From Caulobacter sp. S45 (lineage in GTDB: Bacteria > Pseudomonadota > Alphaproteobacteria > Caulobacterales > Caulobacteraceae): 64,000 nucleotides of DNA. The notes beneath the pieces are model-generated. The model was not told the origin of the DNA. It saw only the letters and a list, made by a program, of their open reading frames with translations, and did not search any database. Position numbers and translations under genes: made by a program. Position 1 is the first letter of the stretch; each line of letters starts with the position of its first letter. Shown in pieces: positions 52,351 to 59,506 of this stretch. Location: contig NZ_LMUL01000014.1 of NCBI RefSeq assembly GCF_009765965.1, positions 849,685 through 913,684 of the forward strand, given 5' to 3'.

Positions 52351-53271
52351 GTGAAGGTTGGAGAGCCGTTGAGGACCGCTTCGTCACATATCGCCCGGAC
52401 CTGGATCGCCTTGACGGCCATGGCCGGTGCGCTCACCGCCTGTTCCAGCGTCGCCATCCTGAACGCCATCGAGCCCAAGGGCGGCGTCGCCATCACCCGC
52501 GACCTCGCCTACGCCCAGGGTCCGCGCGGCGGCCTGGACATCTATCGGCCGAACAGCGCCTTGGGATCGGCGCCGGTGGTGGTGTTCATCTATGGCGGCG
52601 GCTGGGACGAGGGCCGCAAGGCCGACTACACCTTCGTGGGCGCGGCGCTCGCCGCCCAGGGTTTCGTCACCGTGATCCCGGACTACCGCATCTTCCCCGA
52701 GGTCCGCTGGCCCACCTTCCTGCAGGACAACGCCCAGGCCGTGGCGTGGGTGAAGCTGCATGCGCGCGAATACGGCGGCGATCCGAACAAGCTGTTCCTG
52801 ATGGGGCATTCGGCCGGCGCCTACAACGCCGCCATGCTGGCGCTCGACCGGCGGTGGCTGGGCGCGGTCGGAATGGAGCCTCGGCGCGACCTGCGCGGCG
52901 TGGTGGGGCTGGCCGGACCCTACGACTTCCTGCCCCTGCGCAGCAACGAACTCAGGACCATCTTCGGTCCGGTGGATCAACGACCCGCGACCCAGCCGAT
53001 CAATTATGTGGACGGCCATAATCCGCCGCTGTTCCTGGCTACCGACACCGCCGACAAGGTGGTGAAGCCCGCCAACACCACCCGCCTCGCCGCCAAGGTC
53101 CGCGCCGAAGGCGGTCCGGTGGAGGAGAGATACTACCAGGGCCTGAACCACGCCCTGGTCGTGGGCGCCATCGCGGCGCCGTTGCGTTTCCTCGCCCCCG
53201 TGTTGAAGGACGCCACGCGGTTCATCCGCTCCCACGCCGACGACACCGTCGCCACGACGCCGGCGGCATGA
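52351..53271 (+). CDS. Alpha/beta hydrolase lipoprotein (esterase/lipase-like)
   Basis: A 306-residue hydrolase with a lipoprotein-like leader, RTWIALTAMAGALTACSSVAIL, Cys at about residue 31. The oxyanion loop FIYGGGWDEGRK, the nucleophile elbow FLMGHSAGAYNAAM (Ser near 150) and a late YYQGLNHALVVGA with the catalytic His complete an HSL/BD-FAE-type fold. It is probably tethered to a membrane and acts on acyl esters. The GTG start at 52351 is the likely beginning; no better start gives the leader. It overlaps the DUF1295 gene by four bases (ATGA), which ties it to the lipid-modifying operon; such a member is not usual in Rhodobacter-type loci. Confidence 0.83.
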   Translation: MKVGEPLRTASSHIARTWIALTAMAGALTACSSVAILNAIEPKGGVAITRDLAYAQGPRGGLDIYRPNSALGSAPVVVFIYGGGWDEGRKADYTFVGAALAAQGFVTVIPDYRIFPEVRWPTFLQDNAQAVAWVKLHAREYGGDPNKLFLMGHSAGAYNAAMLALDRRWLGAVGMEPRRDLRGVVGLAGPYDFLPLRSNELRTIFGPVDQRPATQPINYVDGHNPPLFLATDTADKVVKPANTTRLAAKVRAEGGPVEERYYQGLNHALVVGAIAAPLRFLAPVLKDATRFIRSHADDTVATTPAA

Positions 53272-54068
53272 CTCTGCTCCTGTTCTGCGTGCTCGCGGGG
53301 ATGACTGTGATCATGGCCACCGCCTGGGCCTATCAGCGCCTGGCGCGCAACAGCGGCTGGACCGACGTGTTCTGGACCTACGGTACGGGCGGCATCTGCG
53401 CGCTGGCCGCCCTGGCGCCGTTCGGCCAGAACGAACTCCCCAGCTGGCGGCAAGCCTTGGTGGCGGCCCTTGTCGCGATCTGGGCGCTGCGGCTCGGGAC
53501 CTATGTCGCCGTGCGCGTCTCCGGCGGGGCGGAGGATGCACGTTATGCGGCGTTGAAAAGCGAATGGGGCGACGTCTTCCAACGGCGCATGTTCGGCCTG
53601 GCTATCGTGCAGGCGCCCGCGACCACCCTGTTGAGCCTCTCCGTGCTGCTGGCGGCGCGCAGGCCCGACCCCGGCCTGATGGCCAGCGACCTGATCGGCG
53701 CCGCCATCCTCGTCTGCGCCATCGCCGGCGAGACGCTCGCCGATCGCCAGATGAAGGCCTTCAAGGCCGACCCCGCCAACACGGGAAAGGTATGCGACGC
53801 CGGGCTTTGGGGCTGGTCGCGCCATCCCAACTACCTGTTCGAGGCCCTGGGCTGGATCGCCTACCCGGTGATCGCGATCGCCCCCGCCCATCCCTGGAGC
53901 TGGACATCGGTGATTGCGCCTTTGGTGATGTTCGGCATCCTTCGGTTCGGTACAGGCGTACCTCCCCTGGAAGCCGCGATGGTCCGCTCGAAAGGCGACG
54001 CCTATCGCCGTTACCAAGCCCGGGTCAGCACCTTCCTGCCCCGACCGCCAAAGGACGCCGTCAAATGA
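53268..54068 (+). CDS. DUF1295 domain-containing membrane protein (steroid reductase-like fold)
   Basis: A 266-residue, about seven-helix membrane protein. WTDVFWTYGTGG near residue 31 and the C-terminal ICE-type block GLWGWSRHPNYLFEALGWIAYPVIAI, then FGILRFGTGVPPLEAAMVRSKGDAYRRYQARVSTFLP, are the DUF1295/3-oxo-5-alpha-steroid 4-dehydrogenase signature, with the Arg-His-Pro-Asn-Tyr NADPH-binding motif. It may reduce an unsaturated lipid intermediate. Both ends overlap neighbours by ATGA (hydrolase before, methyltransferase after), so the set is tightly coupled. Confidence 0.88.
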   Translation: MTLLLFCVLAGMTVIMATAWAYQRLARNSGWTDVFWTYGTGGICALAALAPFGQNELPSWRQALVAALVAIWALRLGTYVAVRVSGGAEDARYAALKSEWGDVFQRRMFGLAIVQAPATTLLSLSVLLAARRPDPGLMASDLIGAAILVCAIAGETLADRQMKAFKADPANTGKVCDAGLWGWSRHPNYLFEALGWIAYPVIAIAPAHPWSWTSVIAPLVMFGILRFGTGVPPLEAAMVRSKGDAYRRYQARVSTFLPRPPKDAVK

Positions 54069-55096
54069 GCGCCATCTCCACCGCGATCAGCACTTTCGAG
54101 GGCGCGCCCGTGCCCGACGTCCTGCGCCGTGCGGTCGTGCGGGCGCTGGTGGGCAATGCGCGCCGCAACCTGTCCATCACCGAACCCGGCGTCGACGCCG
54201 CGTTCGCCGAGGCCATGACGAAACGTCCGATCGCCGAGCATGTGCAAGCCGCCAACGATCAGCACTACGAACTGCCGGCCGCCTTCTTCCAGCGCGTGCT
54301 GGGACCGCGTCTGAAGTACTCCTCCTGCCTGTTCCCGACCGGCCGCGAGACCTTGGAAACGGCCGAGGTCGCCGCCCTTGCCGAGACCTGCGCCCATGCC
54401 GACCTGCGCGACGGGCAGGACGTGCTGGAGCTCGGCTGCGGCTGGGGTTCGCTCAGCCTGTGGATGGCGCAGACCTATCCCAAGTCCAGGATCGTCAGCG
54501 TGTCCAACTCCGCCTCCCAGCGGCGGTTCATCGAAGGCGAGGCCCGGGCGCGCGGCCTAGTCAACCTGACGGTCGTGACCGCCGACATGAACGACTTCGC
54601 CACCGACCTGCGGTTCGACCGGATGGTCTCGGTGGAGATGTTCGAGCACATGGCCAACTGGCGTGCCCTGCTCGGCCGGGTCCGCGGCTGGCTGAGGCCA
54701 GACGGCCAGCTGTTCCTGCACGTGTTCAGCCATCGCACCACACCCTATCGGTTCGACGTCACCGACCCGGCGGACTGGATCGCCCAACACTTCTTCACCG
54801 GCGGGGTGATGCCCAGCCACGGTCTGATCCGCGAGTTCGGCGACCTGTTCACGCTGGAATCCGGCTGGCGCTGGAGCGGCGCGCACTATGCCCACACGGC
54901 CGAGGCGTGGCTCGCCAACTACGACCGCCACGCCGAGGAGATCGGCGCGATCCTGCGCCAGGTCTACGGCGCGGACGCCAAGCTCTGGAGCCGGCGCTGG
55001 CGGCTGTTCTTCCTGGCCACCGCCGGCCTGTTCGGACACGCGGACGGCGGCGAGTGGGGCGTCAGTCACTATCGCCTGAGCCCCGTGCGGTCTTGA
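54065..55096 (+). CDS. Cyclopropane-fatty-acyl-phospholipid synthase-like methyltransferase, first copy
   Basis: A 343-residue SAM methyltransferase of the CFA-synthase superfamily. QAANDQHYELPAAFFQRVLGPRLKYSSCLFP corresponds to the substrate entry; VLELGCGWGSLSLWMAQTYP is motif I; SVEMFEHMANW contains the conserved Glu; FLHVFSH keeps the His of the bicarbonate site; HYAHTAEAWLANYDRH holds the Tyr. The bicarbonate-site Cys of E. coli CFA synthase (YSCGYW) is replaced: here the segment reads YSSCLF with Ser in that place. It lacks the N-terminal lipid-binding domain of long CFA synthases. Closer to the short group acting on unsaturated phospholipids. Confidence 0.85.
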   Translation: MSAISTAISTFEGAPVPDVLRRAVVRALVGNARRNLSITEPGVDAAFAEAMTKRPIAEHVQAANDQHYELPAAFFQRVLGPRLKYSSCLFPTGRETLETAEVAALAETCAHADLRDGQDVLELGCGWGSLSLWMAQTYPKSRIVSVSNSASQRRFIEGEARARGLVNLTVVTADMNDFATDLRFDRMVSVEMFEHMANWRALLGRVRGWLRPDGQLFLHVFSHRTTPYRFDVTDPADWIAQHFFTGGVMPSHGLIREFGDLFTLESGWRWSGAHYAHTAEAWLANYDRHAEEIGAILRQVYGADAKLWSRRWRLFFLATAGLFGHADGGEWGVSHYRLSPVRS

Positions 55097-55119
55097 GGCG
55101 GAGGCGGACGGAAACCCCC

Positions 55120-55533
55120 ATGGTCAAACTCGTCGTCGCCTATGTCGCCACCGGGGTGGTGTTCCTGCTGCTGGACGGAAGCTGGCTCGCGCTGGTGGGG
55201 CCGCGCCTGTATCGGCCCGACTTGAACGCCCTGCTCGCCGACAAGATCAGGATCGGGCCAGCGATCGCCTTCTACCTGCTGTACGTGGCGGGCCTGGGCT
55301 ACTTCTGCGTCCAGCCAGGCCTGGACGATGGCTGGCGCAAGGCGTTGGGCTCGGGCCTGGTTCTGGGCCTGGTCGCCTACGGCGCCTACGACCTGACCTG
55401 CCACGCGGTCATGCGCGTCTGGTCGCTGAAGGTGACGCTGGCCGATCTCGCCTGGGGCGGCTTCGCCAGCGCCGTCGCCTCGGCCGCCGGGGTGGGAATC
55501 ACCCGCGCCATCGCCCCGCAGATCGGCGCCTAA
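55120..55533 (+). CDS. DUF2177 family membrane protein
   Basis: A 137-residue protein with four predicted helices: VVAYVATGVVFLLLDGSWLALVG, IAFYLLYVAGLGYFCVQPG, GSGLVLGLVAYGAYDLTCHAVM and DLAWGGFASAVASAAGVGITRAI. FLLLDGSWL, the FYLLYVAGL block and YGAYDLTCHAVMRVWSLKVTLADLAWG are the family hallmarks. The function is unknown but it recurs beside CFA-synthase-like and DUF1295 genes, including the Rhodobacter sigma-E regulon. ATG 55120 gives the standard start. It lies between the two methyltransferase genes. Confidence 0.88.
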   Translation: MVKLVVAYVATGVVFLLLDGSWLALVGPRLYRPDLNALLADKIRIGPAIAFYLLYVAGLGYFCVQPGLDDGWRKALGSGLVLGLVAYGAYDLTCHAVMRVWSLKVTLADLAWGGFASAVASAAGVGITRAIAPQIGA

Positions 55534-55537
55534 TCCC

Positions 55538-56770
55538 ATGAGCAGCCTGTCCGCCATACCCAACGCCTCGATCCGCCCCGCCTTCGGCCGCAGACGGTCC
55601 TTCAGCTTCAACACCCTGGTGTCGGCGCTGGGCCGCTGCTGGGGCATGGGGTCGCTGACCATGGTCGGCCCCAACGGACGCGCGCACCGTATTGAAGGGG
55701 CGTCGCCCGGACTGGACGCCCGGATCGAGGTCCACGACGCCCGTTTCGTCCGCCGCGTGCTCGCCTCCGGCGACATCGGCTTCGCCGACAGCTTCATCGC
55801 CGGCGAATGGGACAGCCCCGACCTCGCCAAGCTGCTGACCGCGTTTTCGGCCAACTACGACCACATGGCGCGCCTGCTCGGCGGCAATCCGGCGGTGCGT
55901 TTGGTGAACGCGGTGGCCCATGCGCTGAACCGCAACAGCCGCTCGGGCTCGCGCCGCAACATCCACGCCCACTACGACCTGGGCGACGACTTCTATCGTC
56001 TCTGGCTCGATGCGGGGATGAACTACTCCTCCGCCCTGTTCACCCAGCCGGGCCAGAGCCTCGCCGCCGCCCAGCGCAACAAGCACGCCGCCCTGGCCGA
56101 GGCCATGGACCTGAAGCCGGGCCAGAGCCTGCTCGAGATCGGCTGCGGCTGGGGCGACTTCGCCCGCTTCGCCGCCGTGGAATACGGCGCCAACGTCACC
56201 GCCGTCACCGTCTCGCGCGCCCAGCACGACTTCGCCGCCCACCGGATGCAGGCCGAAGGCTTGTCCGACCGCGTCACGCTGAAGCTGTGCGACTACCGCG
56301 ACATCCAGGGCCAGTTCGACCGGATCGCCTCGATCGAGATGTTCGAGGCGGTGGGCGTGGCCTACTGGCCGGTCTACTTCGACCGCGTGCGCGACCTGCT
56401 GACGCCCACCGGTCGCGCCGCACTACAGATCATCACCATCCAGGACACCCTGTTCGAAGACTATCGGCGCCGGCCGGACTTCATCCAGCTGCACATCTTC
56501 CCGGGCGGCATGCTGCCCAGCGAGACGCGCCTGCGCCAGGAGACCGACCGCGCCGGCCTGCAATGGGCCAATATCCGCCGCTTCGGCCAGGACTACGCCG
56601 ACACCCTGGCCGAATGGGCGCGGCTCTATCGCGCGCAAGCGGGCGAGATCCATGCGCAAGGGTTCGACGTCCGCTTCGACCGGCTGTGGCGCTATTACCT
56701 CGCCTATTGCGAGGCGGGCTTCCGCACGGAACGCACCGACGTGATCCAGCTCGGCCTGACCAAGGGCTGA
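55538..56770 (+). CDS. Cyclopropane-fatty-acyl-phospholipid synthase family methyltransferase, second copy
   Basis: A 410-residue full-length CFA-synthase-like enzyme with the N-terminal lipid-binding domain (about residues 25-130, IEVHDARFVRRVLASGDIGFADSFIAGEWDSPDLAKLL). NIHAHYDLGDDFYRLWLDAGMNYSSALF replaces the usual YSC with YSS; LLEIGCGWGDFARFAAVEYG is motif I; SIEMFEAVG keeps the catalytic Glu; the His of E. coli LLHTIG is Gln here (ALQIITIQ); QDYADTLAEW keeps the Tyr. FIQLHIFPGGMLPS is conserved. Loss of both Cys and His at the bicarbonate site argues for a chemistry other than simple cyclopropanation, for example methyl transfer to an acyl chain. Last gene of the rightward operon. Confidence 0.88.
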   Translation: MSSLSAIPNASIRPAFGRRRSFSFNTLVSALGRCWGMGSLTMVGPNGRAHRIEGASPGLDARIEVHDARFVRRVLASGDIGFADSFIAGEWDSPDLAKLLTAFSANYDHMARLLGGNPAVRLVNAVAHALNRNSRSGSRRNIHAHYDLGDDFYRLWLDAGMNYSSALFTQPGQSLAAAQRNKHAALAEAMDLKPGQSLLEIGCGWGDFARFAAVEYGANVTAVTVSRAQHDFAAHRMQAEGLSDRVTLKLCDYRDIQGQFDRIASIEMFEAVGVAYWPVYFDRVRDLLTPTGRAALQIITIQDTLFEDYRRRPDFIQLHIFPGGMLPSETRLRQETDRAGLQWANIRRFGQDYADTLAEWARLYRAQAGEIHAQGFDVRFDRLWRYYLAYCEAGFRTERTDVIQLGLTKG

Positions 56771-57018
56771 ACCAGCCCGTTGGACGTTGAAGCGGAGACG
56801 GAGCGCCGGCCGCGCAAGTCGGCGTCCTCGCCCGGTTATGGCGATCTAGGGCGTATACCCATGATCCAGGTCGTGCCCGCGTCTGGGCGAACCGCGATGA
56901 CGGGTTTCGACCCCTTGCGGACTCCGAACCCACTCTTGTCGCGCACCGACCATCGCGTAAGCTCTGTCACTGGGGAAACTTCGTGGCCGCCGTGCGGCTG
57001 CCGAGCTTGGGGCGCGCA

Positions 57019-57474
57019 ATGAAGCTGCGACACGTTCTTGCTCTAGCTCTGATCAGCGGGGCATTTTTCTCCACAGCGCCAGCGTCGGCGCAACCCCCCG
57101 GTCATGTCACAGGGATCGGGGGCGTCATCGTCAGAAGCAAAGACCCGAAGGCTCTGTCTGCTTGGTACCGCGATGTCCTCGGCCTGGAGATCAAGCCCTG
57201 GGGCGGAGCGAAGCTGTCCTATGCAGCGCCAGGTCACCCACCGGTGGCGGTCTGGTCGCCGCTGCCCCAGAACAGCGATGAAATGACACCCTCGACCCGC
57301 GACTTCATGCTGAACTTGGCCGTTGACGATATGGACCTGTTCATCGCCCGGCTGACCGCAAAGGGGGTGCCCATCCTCAAGCGCGACCAGGACGCGCTTG
57401 GCAAGTACGCCTGGGTGCTCGATCCAGATGGAACCAAGATCGAGTTCTGGCAGCCGACGTCGGCAGGTCAGTAA
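57019..57474 (+). CDS. Exported VOC family protein
   Basis: A 151-residue protein with a Sec signal peptide (KLRHVLALALISGAFFSTAPASAQ, cleavage near residue 24), followed by one VOC domain: VTGIGGVIVRSKDPKALSAWYRDVLGLEIKPWG, then MLNLAVDDMDLFIARLTAKGVPIL and AWVLDPDGTKIEFWQP with the metal-site Glu. VOC proteins are usually cytoplasmic, so export is unusual. It is a close paralogue of the convergent VOC gene at 57501-57857. GGGGCGCGCA precedes ATG 57019. The 248-base spacer upstream (56771-57018) shows no other gene or clear signal. Confidence 0.83.
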   Translation: MKLRHVLALALISGAFFSTAPASAQPPGHVTGIGGVIVRSKDPKALSAWYRDVLGLEIKPWGGAKLSYAAPGHPPVAVWSPLPQNSDEMTPSTRDFMLNLAVDDMDLFIARLTAKGVPILKRDQDALGKYAWVLDPDGTKIEFWQPTSAGQ

Positions 57475-57500
57475 AAGTACAAGTTTCGCATCTCACCGCT

Positions 57501-57857
57501 TTACTCGAGCGGCGGTTGCCAAAGTTCGATCGAGTTTCCTTCGGGATCGAAGATGCGCGCGAAGCGGCCCGCCTCGGGACTGTCCCAGCTAGCATCTGTT
57601 TTGATGGCTATGCCGGCCTGCCGCAACTTGGATAGGGTTTCATCCAAGTCATCCACGCGGAAGTTGATCATCCACTGCTTATTGTCTGGCCAGTGATCCG
57701 TCGTTTCCGCGAACGGCATGAAGACCGTAGGTCCGGCGGCCTGCCGCCACGGCTCATAGCCCTCCATGGTCACTCCGAGATGGTCCTTGTACCACTGCGT
57801 GAGTGCGTCGGGGTCGGCCGAGCGGAAGAACACGCCACCAATGCCAGTCACAGCCAT
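57501..57857 (-). CDS. Cytoplasmic VOC family protein
   Basis: A 118-residue single VOC domain without a leader. VTGIGGVFFRSADPDALTQWYKDHLGVTMEGYEPW, MINFRVDDLDETLSKLRQAGIAI and FARIFDPEGNSIELWQP align position by position with the exported neighbour, including the final Glu. GGGGGGCGTC precedes ATG 57857. Related proteins include glyoxalase I and bleomycin-resistance-like binders; the substrate is unknown. The two paralogues are convergent with 26 bases between stops, consistent with an old inverted duplication followed by gain or loss of the signal peptide. Confidence 0.85.
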   Translation of the reverse strand: MAVTGIGGVFFRSADPDALTQWYKDHLGVTMEGYEPWRQAAGPTVFMPFAETTDHWPDNKQWMINFRVDDLDETLSKLRQAGIAIKTDASWDSPEAGRFARIFDPEGNSIELWQPPLE

Positions 57858-58012
57858 GACGCCCCCCGCGCGAAGTCGTGGCAGACTACTACCTGCCAGG
57901 TGAAGGGCAAGGACCGGTTTCCACCCTTCTCCCAAGTTCAGAACGTCCGCTTGCTGAACCGGCGCGTCCGCGTCCGTGACGAGCCTCGACCCATCCTCGA
58001 TGAGGACGCGCC

Positions 58013-58711
58013 CTAGAGCTTTTCCAGCTGGCCCGTTGCGACGACCGGACCCGTCGGTTGGCCTGTCGGCGAACCGCCCTTGGGCTCGATCGAGATCGCC
58101 AGCGTGCCGCTACCGAACCCTTGGATACGGGCGTCCGAGCTCAGCTTGACCGCGCGTTGGAACGCCGCGACGCCGAGCGAGATCGGCTTTCCGCCCACCG
58201 GGATCAGCCACAGCTCCGGCGAACGGTCGGGGGATGCGGTCACTGTGGCCGGCATCAACATGATCTCGTGCTGGTTGGGATTGAACACCGCGACGAACAC
58301 GGTCGGCCCCTTGGTCCCGGTCAGCCGCGCGGTCAGCACCGGGGCCGCGGCCGGTTGCGGGTGCGGCATGACCACGACGACCGCCAGGGTCGCGGCCACG
58401 GCCATGGCCGCCAGCGCCCCGCCGCGCCACAGGGCGAGGCTGCGGCGCAGGCGAAGCTCCACCACGGCGCCCCCACCTTCCAGGCGGCGCACGATCTGCG
58501 CCCACAGGCCGGTCGGCGGCGGCTCAGCCCGGACCTCGTCGATCAGTCCCGTCAACCGGGTTTCCCAGGCGCCCACGTCGCGCGCGTAATGGGGATCGGC
58601 GGCGAGGCGATGCTCGGCGGCCTGGCGTTCAGCTCCCTCCAGCACGCCCAGGGCGTGCTCGGCGGCGGTCATGTCGCCGTCTTCGCCCAGGCTCTCGTCG
58701 CGACCGCTCAT
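58013..58711 (-). CDS. RskA-like anti-sigma factor
   Basis: A 232-residue single-pass membrane anti-sigma factor. The cytoplasmic part contains AAEHALGVLEGAERQAAEHRLAADPHYARDVGAWETRLTGLIDEV, the anti-sigma domain of the RskA type without a zinc-binding His/Cys motif. One transmembrane helix (LWRGGALAAMAVAATLAVVVVMPHP, about residues 92-116) leads to a periplasmic RskA C-terminal domain: VFVAVFNPNQHEIMLMPATV, SPELWLIPVGGKPISLGV, GTLAISIEPKGGSPTGQPTGPVVATGQL. The ATG overlaps the sigma gene stop (ATGA). It should release its sigma factor after regulated proteolysis. Confidence 0.92.
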   Translation of the reverse strand: MSGRDESLGEDGDMTAAEHALGVLEGAERQAAEHRLAADPHYARDVGAWETRLTGLIDEVRAEPPPTGLWAQIVRRLEGGGAVVELRLRRSLALWRGGALAAMAVAATLAVVVVMPHPQPAAAPVLTARLTGTKGPTVFVAVFNPNQHEIMLMPATVTASPDRSPELWLIPVGGKPISLGVAAFQRAVKLSSDARIQGFGSGTLAISIEPKGGSPTGQPTGPVVATGQLEKL

Positions 58712-59265
58712 TGGTCCAGACACGTCCGCAGGCGCAGCAGCGCCCGACGGATCCAGCTCTTCATGGTGCCCAGCGGCGCGCCCGCGGCGTCCGCCAGCGA
58801 GGCGTAGGTGTGGCCATCGAAGAAGGCGCCGCGGATATAGGCCGCGTGCTCGGGCTCCAGCTCGCCCAGGCAGACGGCCAGGCGGCGGTGCGCCTCGTCC
58901 CGCTCCAGGCTGGCGCTGGCGAGCGGCGCGGGATCGGGGGCCTCGGCCGCCAGTTCCAGCGGCCGGCTCAGATGCGCCTTGCTCGCCCGCAGCCGGTCGA
59001 TGGCGCGGTTGCGGGCCAGGGTCGCCAGCCACGTGATCGGGCTGACGCCGCGTTCGGGATCGAACGAGCCTGCGCGCCTCCAAACAGTGACATAGACCTC
59101 TTGCAAGACGTCCTCAGCTTCGTTCCGATCTCTCAAGATACGAAGGCAGACGCCGAATAGTTTCGCCGAGGTCTGATCGTAGACCCGCCGGAGCGCCGCC
59201 TTGTCGCCTCCGCCCACCTGCACGAGCGCCAGACTCAGTCGCTGTCGATCCGTCTCACCGTCCAC
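58708..59265 (-). CDS. ECF (group 4) RNA polymerase sigma factor, SigK/RpoE-like
   Basis: A 185-residue sigma factor with two domains. Region 2 reads [71 protein letters not shown], including the region 2.4 helix. Region 4 reads [50 protein letters not shown]. It is co-encoded with an RskA anti-sigma factor in the usual order, a pairing known from the ECF group with SigK of mycobacteria. The GTG start at 59265 follows GGAGCGGAGCG. It reads away from the chemoreceptor gene. Targets are likely to include the adjacent lipid-modification locus, but I find no shared promoter motif by eye. Confidence 0.93.
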   Translation of the reverse strand: MDGETDRQRLSLALVQVGGGDKAALRRVYDQTSAKLFGVCLRILRDRNEAEDVLQEVYVTVWRRAGSFDPERGVSPITWLATLARNRAIDRLRASKAHLSRPLELAAEAPDPAPLASASLERDEAHRRLAVCLGELEPEHAAYIRGAFFDGHTYASLADAAGAPLGTMKSWIRRALLRLRTCLDQ

Positions 59266-59434
59266 GAATGCAGCGCTCCGCTCCCAAGTTCAGTCCTGTT
59301 GTCCAAAGGCTCTACACGCCCCCTTGGTTCACACCAAGGCGGCCGAAAGCCGGGGCGCGTCTCCGCCGCCCGGATCATCGTTAAGGGTTATTTCGGAATT
59401 AAGGGATTCATATGCAACCTATGGGGGCGAAATT

Positions 59435-59453
59435 GCCAAAGCCTGGCTTTTGC
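59435..59453. promoter_or_regulatory. Imperfect palindrome upstream of the chemoreceptor gene
   Basis: GCCAAAGCC-T-GGCTTTTGC pairs 8 of 9 positions in its arms and lies about 55 bases before the chemoreceptor ATG, in an AT-richer part of the 241-base spacer 59266-59506. It may be an operator or a leader hairpin. Confidence 0.35.
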
Positions 59454-59506
59454 AAGCAATACGCTTCGCGCCACGGCGATCGCCGGGATCTTGGGGGCTT
59501 GCGAAA

